From an uncultured Methanoregula sp. (GTDB lineage Archaea; Halobacteriota; Methanomicrobia; Methanomicrobiales; Methanospirillaceae): 64,000 nt of DNA. The position numbers were made by a program, and so were the translations under genes. Numbering within the stretch: the first letter of the stretch is position 1; each line of letters starts with the position of its first letter. The stretch spans positions 1,241,539 to 1,305,538 of the forward strand of contig NZ_OY763919.1 of assembly GCF_963667735.1 (NCBI RefSeq), written 5' to 3'. Shown in pieces: positions 8,442 through 17,024 of this stretch. The notes under the pieces were generated by a model. The model ran no database searches, had not been told where the DNA came from, and was given only the letters and a program-made list of their open reading frames with translations.

Positions 8442-9242
8442 ATGAACACGGTTACACTCACAGTAAAAAAGCAGCCGGAACTCTACCTTGAATGCGAGAA
8501 CGTCAACACTGACGCATTTGCCGGCAAGACGGCTGCCGAGATCGCAAAACTCGGCGCTTTCCAGGGCAAGGAGATCTCCACCATCGGCGATTACTTCACC
8601 ATCGCCGGCGACGCCGGAGCAACTGCCGCTGACACGAAGATCATTGTCAATGGTGACTGCACGAAGATGAAGTATCTCGGGGCCAAGATGACCGCCGGCG
8701 AGATGATCGTCAACTCAGCCTGCGATATGTACACGGGCAGCTGGATGAAGGGCGGAAAACTCACCGTCAACGGAGATGTACACTCGTTCTGCGGCCTTGC
8801 GCTTGCAGGCGGCGAGTTCACCATCAACGGCAATGCCGGCAACTACCTTGGCGCTGCCTACCGGGGCGACTGGAGAGGCATGTCAGGCGGGGTCCTTCGC
8901 GTGAAGGGCAATGCCGGTTCCGATGTCGCCAGTTTCATGACCGGCGGCGAGATGATCATCGAAGGCAGTGTTGATATTCACCTCGGCACCCACATGGAGG
9001 GTGGCAAGATCATCCTCAAGGGCAATGCAAACCGCCGTGTCGGCGGCCAGCTGGTCAAGGGCGAGATCTATGTCTTTGGCAAGATCAATGTCATGATGCC
9101 CGGCTACAAGCCGGTCGGAGAGGTTGATCTCGAAGTTGACGGCACCAAGGCAACATTCGTCGATTACATCGGCGACCTTGGCGAGCGCCATCCCAAGCGG
9201 AAGGGCGAGACCGTCTACGGCCACCTCTATATGAAAAAATAA
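8442..9242 (+). CDS. fwdC: Formylmethanofuran dehydrogenase subunit C (copy 1)
   Basis: The 266-residue product is a repetitive beta-helix protein like the C-terminal domain of glutamate synthase. Glycine-rich rungs recur about every 18-20 residues from residue 60 to 220 (for example AGEMIVNSACDMYTGSWMKGG and GGEFTINGNAGNYLG). FwdC scaffolds the Fwd complex and holds FwdA. It lies 11 bases after fwdA and 26 bases before the rubredoxin-like gene. Confidence 0.92.
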   Translation: MNTVTLTVKKQPELYLECENVNTDAFAGKTAAEIAKLGAFQGKEISTIGDYFTIAGDAGATAADTKIIVNGDCTKMKYLGAKMTAGEMIVNSACDMYTGSWMKGGKLTVNGDVHSFCGLALAGGEFTINGNAGNYLGAAYRGDWRGMSGGVLRVKGNAGSDVASFMTGGEMIIEGSVDIHLGTHMEGGKIILKGNANRRVGGQLVKGEIYVFGKINVMMPGYKPVGEVDLEVDGTKATFVDYIGDLGERHPKRKGETVYGHLYMKK

Positions 9243-9268
9243 GCGAGTGAGACGAGGCGAAACAAATC

Positions 9269-9535
9269 ATGGACAAATACGTATGCACGATGTGCGGTCA
9301 TATCTATGACCCGGCAGTCGGAGAGACGAAGGCATTCAACAACACCATTCTGGTCAACACGGACCGGATGGAACTCTATGAGGGCAAGATCATGGCGACC
9401 CAGCCGATCAAGGCCGGCACGGATTTCAAAAACATTCCGGCAGACTGGAAATGTCCGTCCTGCGGCCACCCGAAGTCGTACTACCGCAAGATGGAACCGG
9501 ACACACTCCGGGCAATGCGGACGATCACCTACTGA
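9269..9535 (+). CDS. Rubredoxin-like protein with an internal insertion, last gene of Fwd operon 1
   Basis: The 88-residue product has the rubredoxin iron knuckles C6-x2-C9 (YVCTMCGHIYDP) and C62-x2-C65 (WKCPSCGHP), with the classical ADWKCP lead to the second knuckle. The knuckles are 53 residues apart, against roughly 30 in ordinary rubredoxin. The extra 20 or so residues (around 21-45) replace the usual short loop and carry no cysteine. It follows fwdC by 26 bases in the same operon and is absent from operon 2, so it may be an electron carrier or redox sensor dedicated to this Fwd isoform. That role is inferred. Confidence 0.82.
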   Translation: MDKYVCTMCGHIYDPAVGETKAFNNTILVNTDRMELYEGKIMATQPIKAGTDFKNIPADWKCPSCGHPKSYYRKMEPDTLRAMRTITY

Positions 9536-9555
9536 TCAGTCAATCCATCACACCC

Positions 9556-9564
9556 TTTTTTTTT
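9556..9564 (+). terminator. T-run terminator of Fwd operon 1
   Basis: Nine consecutive T residues lie about 20 bases after the last stop codon of the operon, a typical archaeal termination signal. Confidence 0.55.
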
Positions 9565-9750
9565 AGGATTTGAACTTTTCCTGCGGAGATCTTCTCTTCG
9601 TTGATCATCGGATGAAGATTTCGGATTCGTCAGAGATCGAAGGCCGGCAGATGACTCCTTCCCGCAATACAAACAGAAGTCAATAAGTGAAGTACAACTT
9701 TTTTCAACAATCAATTGTGTATTTCCATCAGAGTTCTCCGATATGCCTGC

Positions 9751-10323
9751 TCATTCTTTTGTTGCAGTCATGATACAGAGACTGTGCAGACTTTCCAAAA
9801 CGAAAATACCGGAAAAACCTGCTCCGGCCAGTGCTGCAGTTACCTCCGCGACAGAAAAAAACCTGGCATACCGGAAAAACCGGCCGCCGGATCCTTCTTC
9901 CCGCTGAGCAATCTCCCCGTCTTTTTCCAGGAAGGCAACAACCAGCATCCCTTCGGCCTTAAGAACGCGGAAGGCCTCCTGAAAGGACCGGTCAACATCA
10001 TCCATGAAGCAGATGGCGGTCATCATCAGGACACCGTCAAATATCCCGTCCCGGTACGGCAGGAACTCTCCTTTACCGAGAACTGCTTCCAGCCCACGGC
10101 TTTTGGCCATTGCGAGCAGCCGGAGTGACGGGTCGATACCGTTTCGTATCCCAAGCCGGGATGAAAACCTGCCGGAGCCGACACCGGTTTCAAGAGTCCG
10201 CGCCCCGGTTGGAATATACCGGCGGAGATGATCGACCTGGGTTGCATAGATCCCGGCATTATCATCGAACCATTGATCGTACTCTTCGGCAAAACGATCG
10301 AATGCAAAAACTGACGGGTTCAT
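9751..10323 (-). CDS. SAM-dependent class I methyltransferase
   Basis: The 190-residue product has Rossmann methyltransferase motifs: motif I TLETGVGSGRFSSRLG near residue 43, an acidic residue after the next strand (NGIDPS), GEFLPYRDGIFDGVLMMTAICFMDD for motifs II-III around 85-110, and a late beta strand (GMLVVAFLEKDG). The family acts on small molecules, lipids or cofactors; the substrate cannot be read here. Its ATG overlaps the preceding gene's stop by four bases, so it is the last gene of a three-gene unit with a cysteine desulfurase-like enzyme. That context hints at sulfur or thio-compound metabolism. Confidence 0.8.
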   Translation of the reverse strand: MNPSVFAFDRFAEEYDQWFDDNAGIYATQVDHLRRYIPTGARTLETGVGSGRFSSRLGIRNGIDPSLRLLAMAKSRGLEAVLGKGEFLPYRDGIFDGVLMMTAICFMDDVDRSFQEAFRVLKAEGMLVVAFLEKDGEIAQREEGSGGRFFRYARFFSVAEVTAALAGAGFSGIFVLESLHSLCIMTATKE

Positions 10324-10700
10324 GCAGCGTCACCGGCGCCGGGCATCCGGGTCTTCAGCTTCTTCTGGATTGATTCAACGATTCCCTGGATTTTTTGACG
10401 GCCAGGCTCCTGTTCGCGGGAATAGAAGAGCAGGAGATGGAAATAGTCAGCCAGCAGGTCGGCATTCTCCTTTCGGAAGCGCACCTCAACGGTGGTGTCG
10501 CCAGAAAAACCCTTGACTGAAACGAAGTGCTCCTGCTCAAAGGAGAAGTAAGGGCGTTTCAGGTGCGGGTACCGTTTCACGGTACCGAAATTTTCAAGAA
10601 ACGTAAGGAATGAGGGAGTGAGCGGTTCATCGAGAGCATATTCCTTCATAAGCGAGCCATCGACGCAGACTTTTGTCTGGGTGGATTTAACTATTCGCAC
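10320..10700 (-). CDS. Unrecognised 126-residue protein between desulfurase and methyltransferase
   Basis: I do not recognise this family. The GTG at 10700 is preferred because GGAGG sits nine bases upstream; a TTG at 10709 abuts that site. The product is soluble, with a mixed alpha/beta look (VRIVKSTQTKVCVDG, then FSFEQEHFVSVKGFSG and VEVRFRK) and an acidic-to-basic amphipathic C-terminal helix. It overlaps the end of the desulfurase gene and the start of the methyltransferase gene, so it is probably coexpressed with both and may be an accessory of the same reaction. Confidence 0.65.
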   Translation of the reverse strand: MRIVKSTQTKVCVDGSLMKEYALDEPLTPSFLTFLENFGTVKRYPHLKRPYFSFEQEHFVSVKGFSGDTTVEVRFRKENADLLADYFHLLLFYSREQEPGRQKIQGIVESIQKKLKTRMPGAGDAA

Positions 10701-11880
10701 CTTCTGCAACCTCCCGCACAGATTTCACCGCAGAACGACACTCTTCCGGAGTATTGAGATGGGAGAAACTGATACGGACACATCCCTTGCCGCCATCGAT
10801 CCGCTGGTGGACGAGCGGGGCACAGTGAAGGCCGGTACGGGTAACAATACCATACGCTTTTGCCAGGATGTAGCCGACTTCATCATTATCCATGTTCCTG
10901 ATATTGAAGGAGATGACCGGGAGATCGGGATTCTGATTGTAGAGGATGATATTTGGATCCTCGGACAGTTTCCCGACCATGTGTGAAATGAGGCTTTTGC
11001 ATTTATTGCTGATTACATCCTGTCCTTCCTGTTCAATGTACCGGATGCCGGCAAGGAGCGAAGCTATGCCGGGATAGTTCGGAGTGCCGGCTTCGAATCT
11101 TTGCGGCATATCCTGCGGATGAGCAAGGGTGCGGGAATCCGTACCCGTCCCCCCCTGCCTGACGGGCACGACCGCTTCAGGATCCTGGATGTAGAATCCC
11201 CCGATACCGGGGAGCCCGAAAAGTGCTTTGTGCCCGGTGAATACAAATGCACCTGCCGGGATTTCCGCCAGGTTAATGGGAACCTGCCCCGCAGTCTGTG
11301 CCCCGTCAACAATGAGGAAGATTTCGTTTGATGCACAGTATTCAGCAACCGGCCGTACGTGTTGTAAGGAGCCGAGCACGTTGCTGCCATGAGTCATGAC
11401 AACAAGGCGGGTATCGGGCTCTAGAGCTTTTTTGATGTCCTGCAGGGAGACGCGATTATCCTGGAAGGGGACGATAGAGAGTGCGAGGTGCCCTTCCTCT
11501 TTGAGCGTCTGCAGGGGACGGAGGACGGAGTTATGCTCCAGTTCCGTTGTTATTGTATGGAACGGCTTTTTCTGGTTTTTTGTAAATCCGTGTATGAGAA
11601 TGTTCAAGGAATCCGTTGCACTTTGCGTGAATATGATATGATCGGGTTCTTCTGCATTGAAAAATCCGGCAAGGGCATCCCGTGCGGCAGAGGGATAATC
11701 CGTTGCTCCGCCGGCAGTGGAACGCCCGTGTTCAAAGAAAGGGGTCGCAAGACACCGGGCAACTTCTGCAAGGACTTCGGGTGGTTTTGGCCAGCTGGTT
11801 GCAGCATTGTTGAGGTAGATGAGCGGAGGTTCACCTGCCGGGTGATCAGCCATACTACCGTGTTGGTTCTGGCTCGACAT
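10687..11880 (-). CDS. Cysteine desulfurase / class V aminotransferase family protein
   Basis: A PLP enzyme of about 397 residues. IYLNNAATSWPKPPEV near the start is the hallmark of the SufS-like subgroup. MTHGSNVLG, IVDGAQTAGQVPIN (cofactor-binding Asp) and FTGHKALFGLPGIGGFYI (PLP lysine) follow in order. RTGLHCAPLVH near the C-terminus carries the catalytic-loop cysteine position used for persulfide formation. It would release sulfur from cysteine for clusters or thiolation, though some members act on other substrates. The start could also be the ATG at 11853. It is first of three overlapping minus-strand genes. Confidence 0.83.
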   Translation of the reverse strand: MSSQNQHGSMADHPAGEPPLIYLNNAATSWPKPPEVLAEVARCLATPFFEHGRSTAGGATDYPSAARDALAGFFNAEEPDHIIFTQSATDSLNILIHGFTKNQKKPFHTITTELEHNSVLRPLQTLKEEGHLALSIVPFQDNRVSLQDIKKALEPDTRLVVMTHGSNVLGSLQHVRPVAEYCASNEIFLIVDGAQTAGQVPINLAEIPAGAFVFTGHKALFGLPGIGGFYIQDPEAVVPVRQGGTGTDSRTLAHPQDMPQRFEAGTPNYPGIASLLAGIRYIEQEGQDVISNKCKSLISHMVGKLSEDPNIILYNQNPDLPVISFNIRNMDNDEVGYILAKAYGIVTRTGLHCAPLVHQRIDGGKGCVRISFSHLNTPEECRSAVKSVREVAEGANS

Positions 11881-12019
11881 GGTTCTTTCGAATGAAGAGG
11901 GCAGATTTATCCAGGGATCCAGCCACATTTCCCGGTCGGGTTTTAAAAAAAACAGACAACCATGCGGAACCATCCGTACAGGAACCTCCGCAGAGGTGTA
12001 AAAAAGGTCAGACTATTGG

Positions 12020-12238
12020 TTATGCACTGCTGACTACCGGGATCTGCCCCTCTACCGTCTTCCGGTAAAGCCGCTCGGGGAAGGTCGCGTGGAAGATCGA
12101 CGCATAGAGCTGGTAAGGTACCGGTGAATGCATCTTTCTGGTTTTGTTCGTAAATACCACTGCCATTGTCTTTGTCTTGATATCATATCCCAGTTCGCGG
12201 ATCCCGCCGGAAAGATGCCTGTCCCAGACCATGTTCAT
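12020..12238 (-). CDS. KTSC-domain small protein
   Basis: The ATG at 12238 is chosen because GGGAG lies seven bases upstream; a longer reading has no such site. The 72-residue product fits the KTSC pattern: a GIRELGYDIKTKTMAVVF strand pair, then PVPYQLYASIFHAT and an R-K-x-I-x-type tail. KTSC domains occur alone or at the end of lysyl-tRNA synthetase-like proteins; their function is not established. It stands alone between the desulfurase and the sulfite-reductase-like gene. Confidence 0.7.
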   Translation of the reverse strand: MNMVWDRHLSGGIRELGYDIKTKTMAVVFTNKTRKMHSPVPYQLYASIFHATFPERLYRKTVEGQIPVVSSA

Positions 12239-12442
12239 GTTTATTCTCCCTGGCACCATAGGTGCCTTACGCGGCAATGGGACGGCCGGGGGCATAAGGA
12301 TTGTGCCCTCTTGCACTTTTCGCTATCCAACACCCGTTTCCAACAAGCAACCGCTCATGGTTCCGGAGCAGGTTCAGGCAAAACCGCGGTGAACTTTTGC
12401 AAAAAAAAAATTTTAGAAGAGCGGATGCTGAAGACAGCCCGT

Positions 12443-13321
12443 TTATCCGCCGATCATCTTTACGATCTCAGACTTGAACTTGTCAAACTCAAGCTCGTCC
12501 AGCTGCTCGGGCAGGAGCGACCCGCTTGAGGCCTGGCGGTAAATCCAGTAGATGATCTTGTCGATGACCCGGATCACCTCCTCGTGGGATTTCACATCGA
12601 TCAGGTGACGCCCGAGTATCGGGTGCCGGCCCCGGTGGCCGCCGACCGTAATCCGGTATTCCGGGGGTGCGCCGCTTATGAGATGGAACGGGCAGGGCAT
12701 GATGCAGAACCCGCACTCCATGCACTTTGCTGTATGGAGGAGAATCACCCCGTCCACGACCTCGATTGCCTTCTCCCGGCAGTAGTGGGTGCAGGTGCCG
12801 CAGCCGGTACAGAGACCGGGGTCGCGGATCGGCCGCTGGATACCGGTGATTCCGATCTCGTTGAGCCGTTCGCTCTCGCAACCGTTCGGGCAGGAGGAGA
12901 TGGCAATCCGCACCTTGACCGGCAGCTCCTTTCCGAAGAATTTCTTATCGATCTCTTCGGCAAGCCCCACGGAGTCGATGATCCCGAACTTGCAGTTCCG
13001 GGTCCCGAGGCAGGAGGTGATGTTGACAACCTCCTCGCGTTCGGCCCCGAGGGAGGTTCCGTTCGCTTCCAGTTCCGCAAGGAGACCTCCAAGCTTTGAG
13101 GGGTCCACGTGCGGGAACTCCATCGTCTGGCGGGTCGTGAGATGGATCTTCTCAACCCCGTACCGGGAGGCGATCTCCCCGACTTCCCTGATCTGGGCAG
13201 GGGTGATCATACCGGCAGGCATGCGGAGCCGGACAATACAGTAGTCCGGGTCACGTTCCGTGATGATACCTCCACGGGTAAAGAGGTCCTGGTCCACTGG
13301 GCAACGCTGACGTCGTACCAT
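12443..13321 (-). CDS. Small siroheme/ferredoxin sulfite reductase-like protein
   Basis: The 292-residue product has one sulfite/nitrite reductase half-domain fused to a ferredoxin insert, as in the small dissimilatory-sulfite-reductase-like proteins of methanogens. Siroheme-[4Fe-4S] ligands are in TSCLGTRNC (about 103-109) and SSCPNGC (about 141-147). Two ferredoxin motifs follow, CTGCGTCTHYC (about 170) and CMECGFCIMPC (about 200). IHLTTRQTMEFPHV is the substrate-side segment. It could reduce sulfite or another oxyanion, but many group members have no proven activity. It is monocistronic and divergent from the coiled-coil gene at 13405. Confidence 0.85.
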   Translation of the reverse strand: MVRRQRCPVDQDLFTRGGIITERDPDYCIVRLRMPAGMITPAQIREVGEIASRYGVEKIHLTTRQTMEFPHVDPSKLGGLLAELEANGTSLGAEREEVVNITSCLGTRNCKFGIIDSVGLAEEIDKKFFGKELPVKVRIAISSCPNGCESERLNEIGITGIQRPIRDPGLCTGCGTCTHYCREKAIEVVDGVILLHTAKCMECGFCIMPCPFHLISGAPPEYRITVGGHRGRHPILGRHLIDVKSHEEVIRVIDKIIYWIYRQASSGSLLPEQLDELEFDKFKSEIVKMIGG

Positions 13322-13404
13322 AGCATCAATCTATTCGGGGTGTTAACGGATAGATGTTATCACCGTACTAACGATTATAGTATTTACTTACCTATACTGT
13401 ACAT

Positions 13405-13980
13405 ATGACGAAGCAGTCCGAATACATGGAGGCATTTTTCGGGGTGGAGCTCAACCAGAAATTTGAGGATATGATCACTGAGCTCAAGGATGTCGAGGAG
13501 AGCCTCAAGGATCTCTCCCTGGAGATCGGCAAACTGGGAGGAAACTTCGACAAGCCGGAGGAGTTCAAGGAACTCATCAAGGAATGCCGGGCGGTTTCCT
13601 ACGAGAATGCCCAGCAGATCAAGGATGTCCGGACCTTCCTTGACTTTTACTTGAAATCGGACAAGACCTCGACCCACATCATCCTCGAGAGGGATGCCTA
13701 CATGAAGGTTTACCAGATCTTCAAGTGGGACGGTGCAGATGTGCGGGACCTGAAGCGCTGGATCAAGGAGCTGCGGGAGATCTGCGATAAGATCGGCCTG
13801 AATGTCAGGGACCTGATCAATTTCAAGAAACTCACTGCCCAGCCGGTCCCGGACGAACTGGTGAGATTTCCCGTCTATGCCCTGGACCGCCAGGGGTACT
13901 GCCTCACCGGCGCAGCCTTCGACCAGGTGCTCCACACCGATGAAGTCCGCGAGAAGCTTGCCGAGAATTCCCAGTCCTGA
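13405..13980 (+). CDS. Helical, coiled-coil-prone protein, function unknown
   Basis: I do not recognise this 191-residue protein. It is highly charged and mostly helical, with heptad-like stretches at residues 15-60 (EDMITELKDVEESLKDLSLEIGK) and 105-135 (DLKRWIKELREICDKIG). No signal peptide or membrane segment is visible. It is divergent from the sulfite-reductase-like gene, with only 83 bases between, so the two may share regulation. A sensor or protein-interaction role is possible but unsupported. Confidence 0.65.
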   Translation: MTKQSEYMEAFFGVELNQKFEDMITELKDVEESLKDLSLEIGKLGGNFDKPEEFKELIKECRAVSYENAQQIKDVRTFLDFYLKSDKTSTHIILERDAYMKVYQIFKWDGADVRDLKRWIKELREICDKIGLNVRDLINFKKLTAQPVPDELVRFPVYALDRQGYCLTGAAFDQVLHTDEVREKLAENSQS

Positions 13981-14139
13981 ATATAAATCACCCTGCTTCC
14001 ATTTTTCCCTGTCACCTCTTTTGCCCATCGCTGCTGCTGGCAGATTACCCATATCTGAATTTCCGGGGACGCCTGGTAATTAATTTCAATTTACTCGAAG
14101 AATGATTTCATCAGATTTATTTACACTCGGTAAAAATGT

Positions 14140-14679
14140 ATGATCATGGCCGAAACCAAGGCAAAATGTGATGAATCCACTTCGTGCCTGGACACCCTTG
14201 CCAGAAACCCGCTCTATGTCGGGATTGCAATCGGTATCCTCGCCGCATTCGTACAGGTTCTGCTGATCAGTGCGGGCGGGCCGGAAGCCTATGGCTTCTG
14301 TGTTGCCTGCCACACCAGGGATGTTGTGAATACTGCTGTCAACGATGTTGCCGGAACAAAACTCGCGGTTGCTGCGATCTCGCAGAACGCAATTCTCCCG
14401 GTCCTCACCGTTGTGGGTGTCCTCATAGGGGCATTCATCTCGGCAAAGGCCTACACGGAGTTCAGGACCAAGACCGGTAACGCGGTCTCGTACATCTGGT
14501 ACGCGATCGGTGGCCTGCTTTTTATGATCTTCGCGCTCTTCATGGGCGGCTGTCCGTATCGTATCGGCCTCAGAGTCGGGTACGGCGATGTCGTGGCCTT
14601 AATCGGCCTTTTCGGCATCATAGCCGGTGTCCTCATCGGGATACAAGTGGCAACAAAACTGATGGAGCGTGAGGCATAA
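14140..14679 (+). CDS. YeeE/YedE-like sulfur transporter half protein, first copy
   Basis: A 179-residue membrane protein with about five hydrophobic segments, and the cysteine-containing YedE-type motifs GFCVACHTRD (about 52) and GGCPYRIGLRVGYGD (about 135). YeeE/YedE proteins move thiosulfate or other sulfur/selenium species using membrane cysteines. Fused family members are about 350 residues; here the protein is half that size and the next gene supplies the other half. ATG at 14146 is an equally good start, given TGATC before it and a TATA-like box near 14120. The stop overlaps the next ATG. Confidence 0.82.
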   Translation: MIMAETKAKCDESTSCLDTLARNPLYVGIAIGILAAFVQVLLISAGGPEAYGFCVACHTRDVVNTAVNDVAGTKLAVAAISQNAILPVLTVVGVLIGAFISAKAYTEFRTKTGNAVSYIWYAIGGLLFMIFALFMGGCPYRIGLRVGYGDVVALIGLFGIIAGVLIGIQVATKLMEREA

Positions 14680-15200
14680 TGGCAGCGGCTGGCTGGCTTG
14701 CAAAGAACATTGCCGTCATCGCGGTGCCCATCGTAACCATCCTCCTTGGGATCCTCATCGGCTGGCTCGGGCAGCGGTCCGGGTTCTGCTCAATCGGGGG
14801 GTTCCGGGACTTCTTCCTCTTCAAGCATACCCGGCTCCTCTACGGGTACCTCGCCCTGATCATAGGGGCGTTTGTCGGCTATCTCGTCTTCTGGCTTATC
14901 ACCCCCTCGGCATTCGAGCACTTCTTCTGGCTCGCAACAAGCGGGTTCACCCCGGTCCCCGGTGCACCGGCAGGCCTCACGGTTGCCGGGTACATCGTTC
15001 TTGCGATTGTCGGCGGGATAGCCGTCGGTATCATCGGGGTCCTTCTTGGGGGATGCCCGCTCCGCCAGGTTGTCATGACCTCGGAAGGCAACCTCAAATC
15101 GCTCTGCTTTGTCATCGGGATGTGCGTTGGATCGGTAGTCTTTGCCATGTGGGTCTCCGGCTGGGGAGTTGCCCTCATCAAGAGCCTGGGGATTGCGTAA
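14679..15200 (+). CDS. YeeE/YedE-like sulfur transporter half protein, second copy
   Basis: The 173-residue partner begins one base inside the previous stop (TAATG). It has four or five hydrophobic segments, GQRSGFCSIGGFRDFFLF near residue 32 and LLGGCPLRQVVMTSEGN near 125, the same cysteine motif pair as its neighbour. The two halves probably assemble as a heterodimer equivalent to one full-length transporter. A TusA-like gene follows within ten bases, matching the common YedE-TusA pairing in which the carrier accepts sulfur from the channel. Confidence 0.82.
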   Translation: MAAAGWLAKNIAVIAVPIVTILLGILIGWLGQRSGFCSIGGFRDFFLFKHTRLLYGYLALIIGAFVGYLVFWLITPSAFEHFFWLATSGFTPVPGAPAGLTVAGYIVLAIVGGIAVGIIGVLLGGCPLRQVVMTSEGNLKSLCFVIGMCVGSVVFAMWVSGWGVALIKSLGIA

Positions 15201-15209
15201 GGGGGAACC

Positions 15210-15437
15210 ATGACAACCAAGAACCTTGATATAACCGGAAAAGTCTGCCCGTACTGCCTCCTTGTGGTGCAGAAACATGCAAAAGCATTGAAACCTTCCG
15301 ATGAACTGGTCATCACCTGCGATCACCCCCCGGCAGCAACCACCACCATCCCGCAGTTTGCGAAAGATGAGGGGCTTGGCATTGATACCAGGAAAACTTC
15401 TTCCGGAGTCTGGGAGATCCGGCTGAAGAAAAAATGA
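15210..15437 (+). CDS. TusA/SirA family sulfur carrier
   Basis: The 75-residue protein has the TusA fold layout: LDITGKVCPYCLLVVQKHAK with the sulfur-accepting Cys at the start of the first helix, then ELVITCDHPPA and a strand-helix-strand end. The family usually has CPxP; here it is CPYC, adding a second thiol three residues on. It follows the YedE pair by nine bases and would pick up persulfide sulfur from it. Confidence 0.85.
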   Translation: MTTKNLDITGKVCPYCLLVVQKHAKALKPSDELVITCDHPPAATTTIPQFAKDEGLGIDTRKTSSGVWEIRLKKK

Positions 15438-15500
15438 CAGGGTTAATTAACACAATCCATAAATAATCAGGTTCATGAAGCTCTTAAGGAGAGCCACGTC

Positions 15501-16745
15501 ATGACCTCACATTTTTTTCTTCTCACCGGACCGCTCGGACAGGAACGACTCTCCTGGATTGAGGAGACCCTCAAATTCTTCTTCGTTAAAATGAACCCGG
15601 AGAACCTTCTCCAGCACGGGAAAGCCCGGGAAGGAATTTTTACCTTCCTGCTCAGCGGGGATGCCCTGTACAGCCTCCAGGATCCCGAGACTCTCGCCAT
15701 CTGGGAGATCATCCTCTCCCTGCCCTCCATTCGGATCATCTGCGACCGGCAGGAACTCTCTCTCCGGGGCATCTCGGTTGAGCGGCTGAAGATGAAGAGC
15801 CCGGACCAGGTGATCGATCACAACAGCTTAAGCATCAATGGCCAGACCTCGTTCTGGAAAGACGTATCAAAGATCGCACGGCAGCACGAGCAGCCGGTGC
15901 CAAGCACGATCGGCTTCTTCCAGCTGTACTCTCCCTACATGAACCGCTCCACCCTCTATGCCCTCCAGTGCCTCACCGCGGCTGCCGAGGTCCAAGCATC
16001 CGTTGAACTCTATGCGTACCTTGACGGGGTTCACATGGGACACCTGAGCCAGAATCCTTCGGAGTTCGAGAATATCGGGAACGGGCTTGACGAGCTTTAC
16101 GAGAAATGTTCGAAACGGGGGCTTTCCTGCCTGATGCTCGCCTGCGGCCGGTGTGCAGCTGCCCGCGGATACAGTACCTGGGACGACGGGCAGGGGGTGG
16201 TCGTATCAACGTGTACTATCAAACCCTTCAAGATCCGCAATCTCCACGAGATCATCGACCGCTTCGAACGCAACCACATCATTCTCGGTGAGAATATGGC
16301 CTCGATCGAGCTCAAAAAAGAGGGCATGGCGAGTTCGTTTAGCCTCCAGGAGAAAGGCCGGGCGCCCCCGGTCACGATCCTGATAACCCGTTTCCCGTAC
16401 GGGACCGAACTGGCGTTTGGGGGGCTCTCGTTTGCCGTGGCCTGCGCTTACGAGGGCATACAAACCCGGGTGATCTTTATCGAGGACGGGGTGTACGCCC
16501 TGAGCGGCACCCATCACCTGGAGCGGGAGACGCAGTTCTTCAACCTGCAGGAAGTGATCGATGCGGTGGCAGGAAGCGAGAATCTTCAGCTCTTCGCGTT
16601 CCAGCCCTCCCTCCACCGCCGCGGCATCACCAAGAACAAGAAGATGAATGCGGTCCTCGATATCGGGGTTACCGAGCTTGGCCAGCTCCTTTTCACCCCT
16701 CCTGCGGGCGTCCAGGCAATCCACCAGCGGGTGATCTTCTTCTGA
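15501..16745 (+). CDS. Three-domain DsrE/DsrF/DsrH-like fusion protein
   Basis: The 414-residue protein appears to be three DsrE-superfamily domains in tandem. Domain 1 (1-110) resembles DsrH/TusB, with FLLSGDALYSL and ICDRQELSLRGI. Domain 2 (135-260) resembles DsrE, with the active-cysteine segment LMLACGRCAAARGY. Domain 3 (290-414) resembles DsrF, from TILITRFPYGTELAFGG to a VIFF end. In bacteria DsrEFH are three separate proteins that relay persulfide sulfur in a hexamer. Fusion would fix the stoichiometry. Only domain 2 keeps an obvious catalytic Cys pair. It sits between two TusA-like genes in one plus-strand run. Confidence 0.75.
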   Translation: MTSHFFLLTGPLGQERLSWIEETLKFFFVKMNPENLLQHGKAREGIFTFLLSGDALYSLQDPETLAIWEIILSLPSIRIICDRQELSLRGISVERLKMKSPDQVIDHNSLSINGQTSFWKDVSKIARQHEQPVPSTIGFFQLYSPYMNRSTLYALQCLTAAAEVQASVELYAYLDGVHMGHLSQNPSEFENIGNGLDELYEKCSKRGLSCLMLACGRCAAARGYSTWDDGQGVVVSTCTIKPFKIRNLHEIIDRFERNHIILGENMASIELKKEGMASSFSLQEKGRAPPVTILITRFPYGTELAFGGLSFAVACAYEGIQTRVIFIEDGVYALSGTHHLERETQFFNLQEVIDAVAGSENLQLFAFQPSLHRRGITKNKKMNAVLDIGVTELGQLLFTPPAGVQAIHQRVIFF

Positions 16746-17014
16746 TGCAGAGCGGGGAGGATCGGGCGGCAGATGACCTCAATCCCGTACCGGACTTTTC
16801 AGACATGACCTGCACGAACCTGATGATCCGCTTAAAGATACTCCTGAAAAATGCCCCTCCCGGGACGCCGGTAGAATGTATTGTAAGGCGGGACCAGCGG
16901 GACACGATCGAAGTGCCGTTCAGCCGCACCGGGTATGAGGTGGATATCCTCAAAGTTGATACAAACCACTACCGGGTCCGGCTCCAGAAGAAAGGAACTC
17001 CGGACTCCTCCTGA
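16745..17014 (+). CDS. TusA-like protein with altered active-site motif
   Basis: The 89-residue product matches a TusA-type fold from about residue 16: DFSDMTCTNLMIRLKILLKN, then PVECIVRRDQRD and YEVDILKVDTNHYRVRLQKK. The CPxP loop is replaced by TCTN, keeping the cysteine but not the prolines. Its ATG overlaps the DsrE-fusion stop by one base, so the two are coupled. The cysteine could still carry sulfur, or the protein may be a structural partner. The first 15 residues are a polar extension. Confidence 0.68.
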   Translation: MQSGEDRAADDLNPVPDFSDMTCTNLMIRLKILLKNAPPGTPVECIVRRDQRDTIEVPFSRTGYEVDILKVDTNHYRVRLQKKGTPDSS

Positions 17015-17024
17015 GGAAAGGAGC

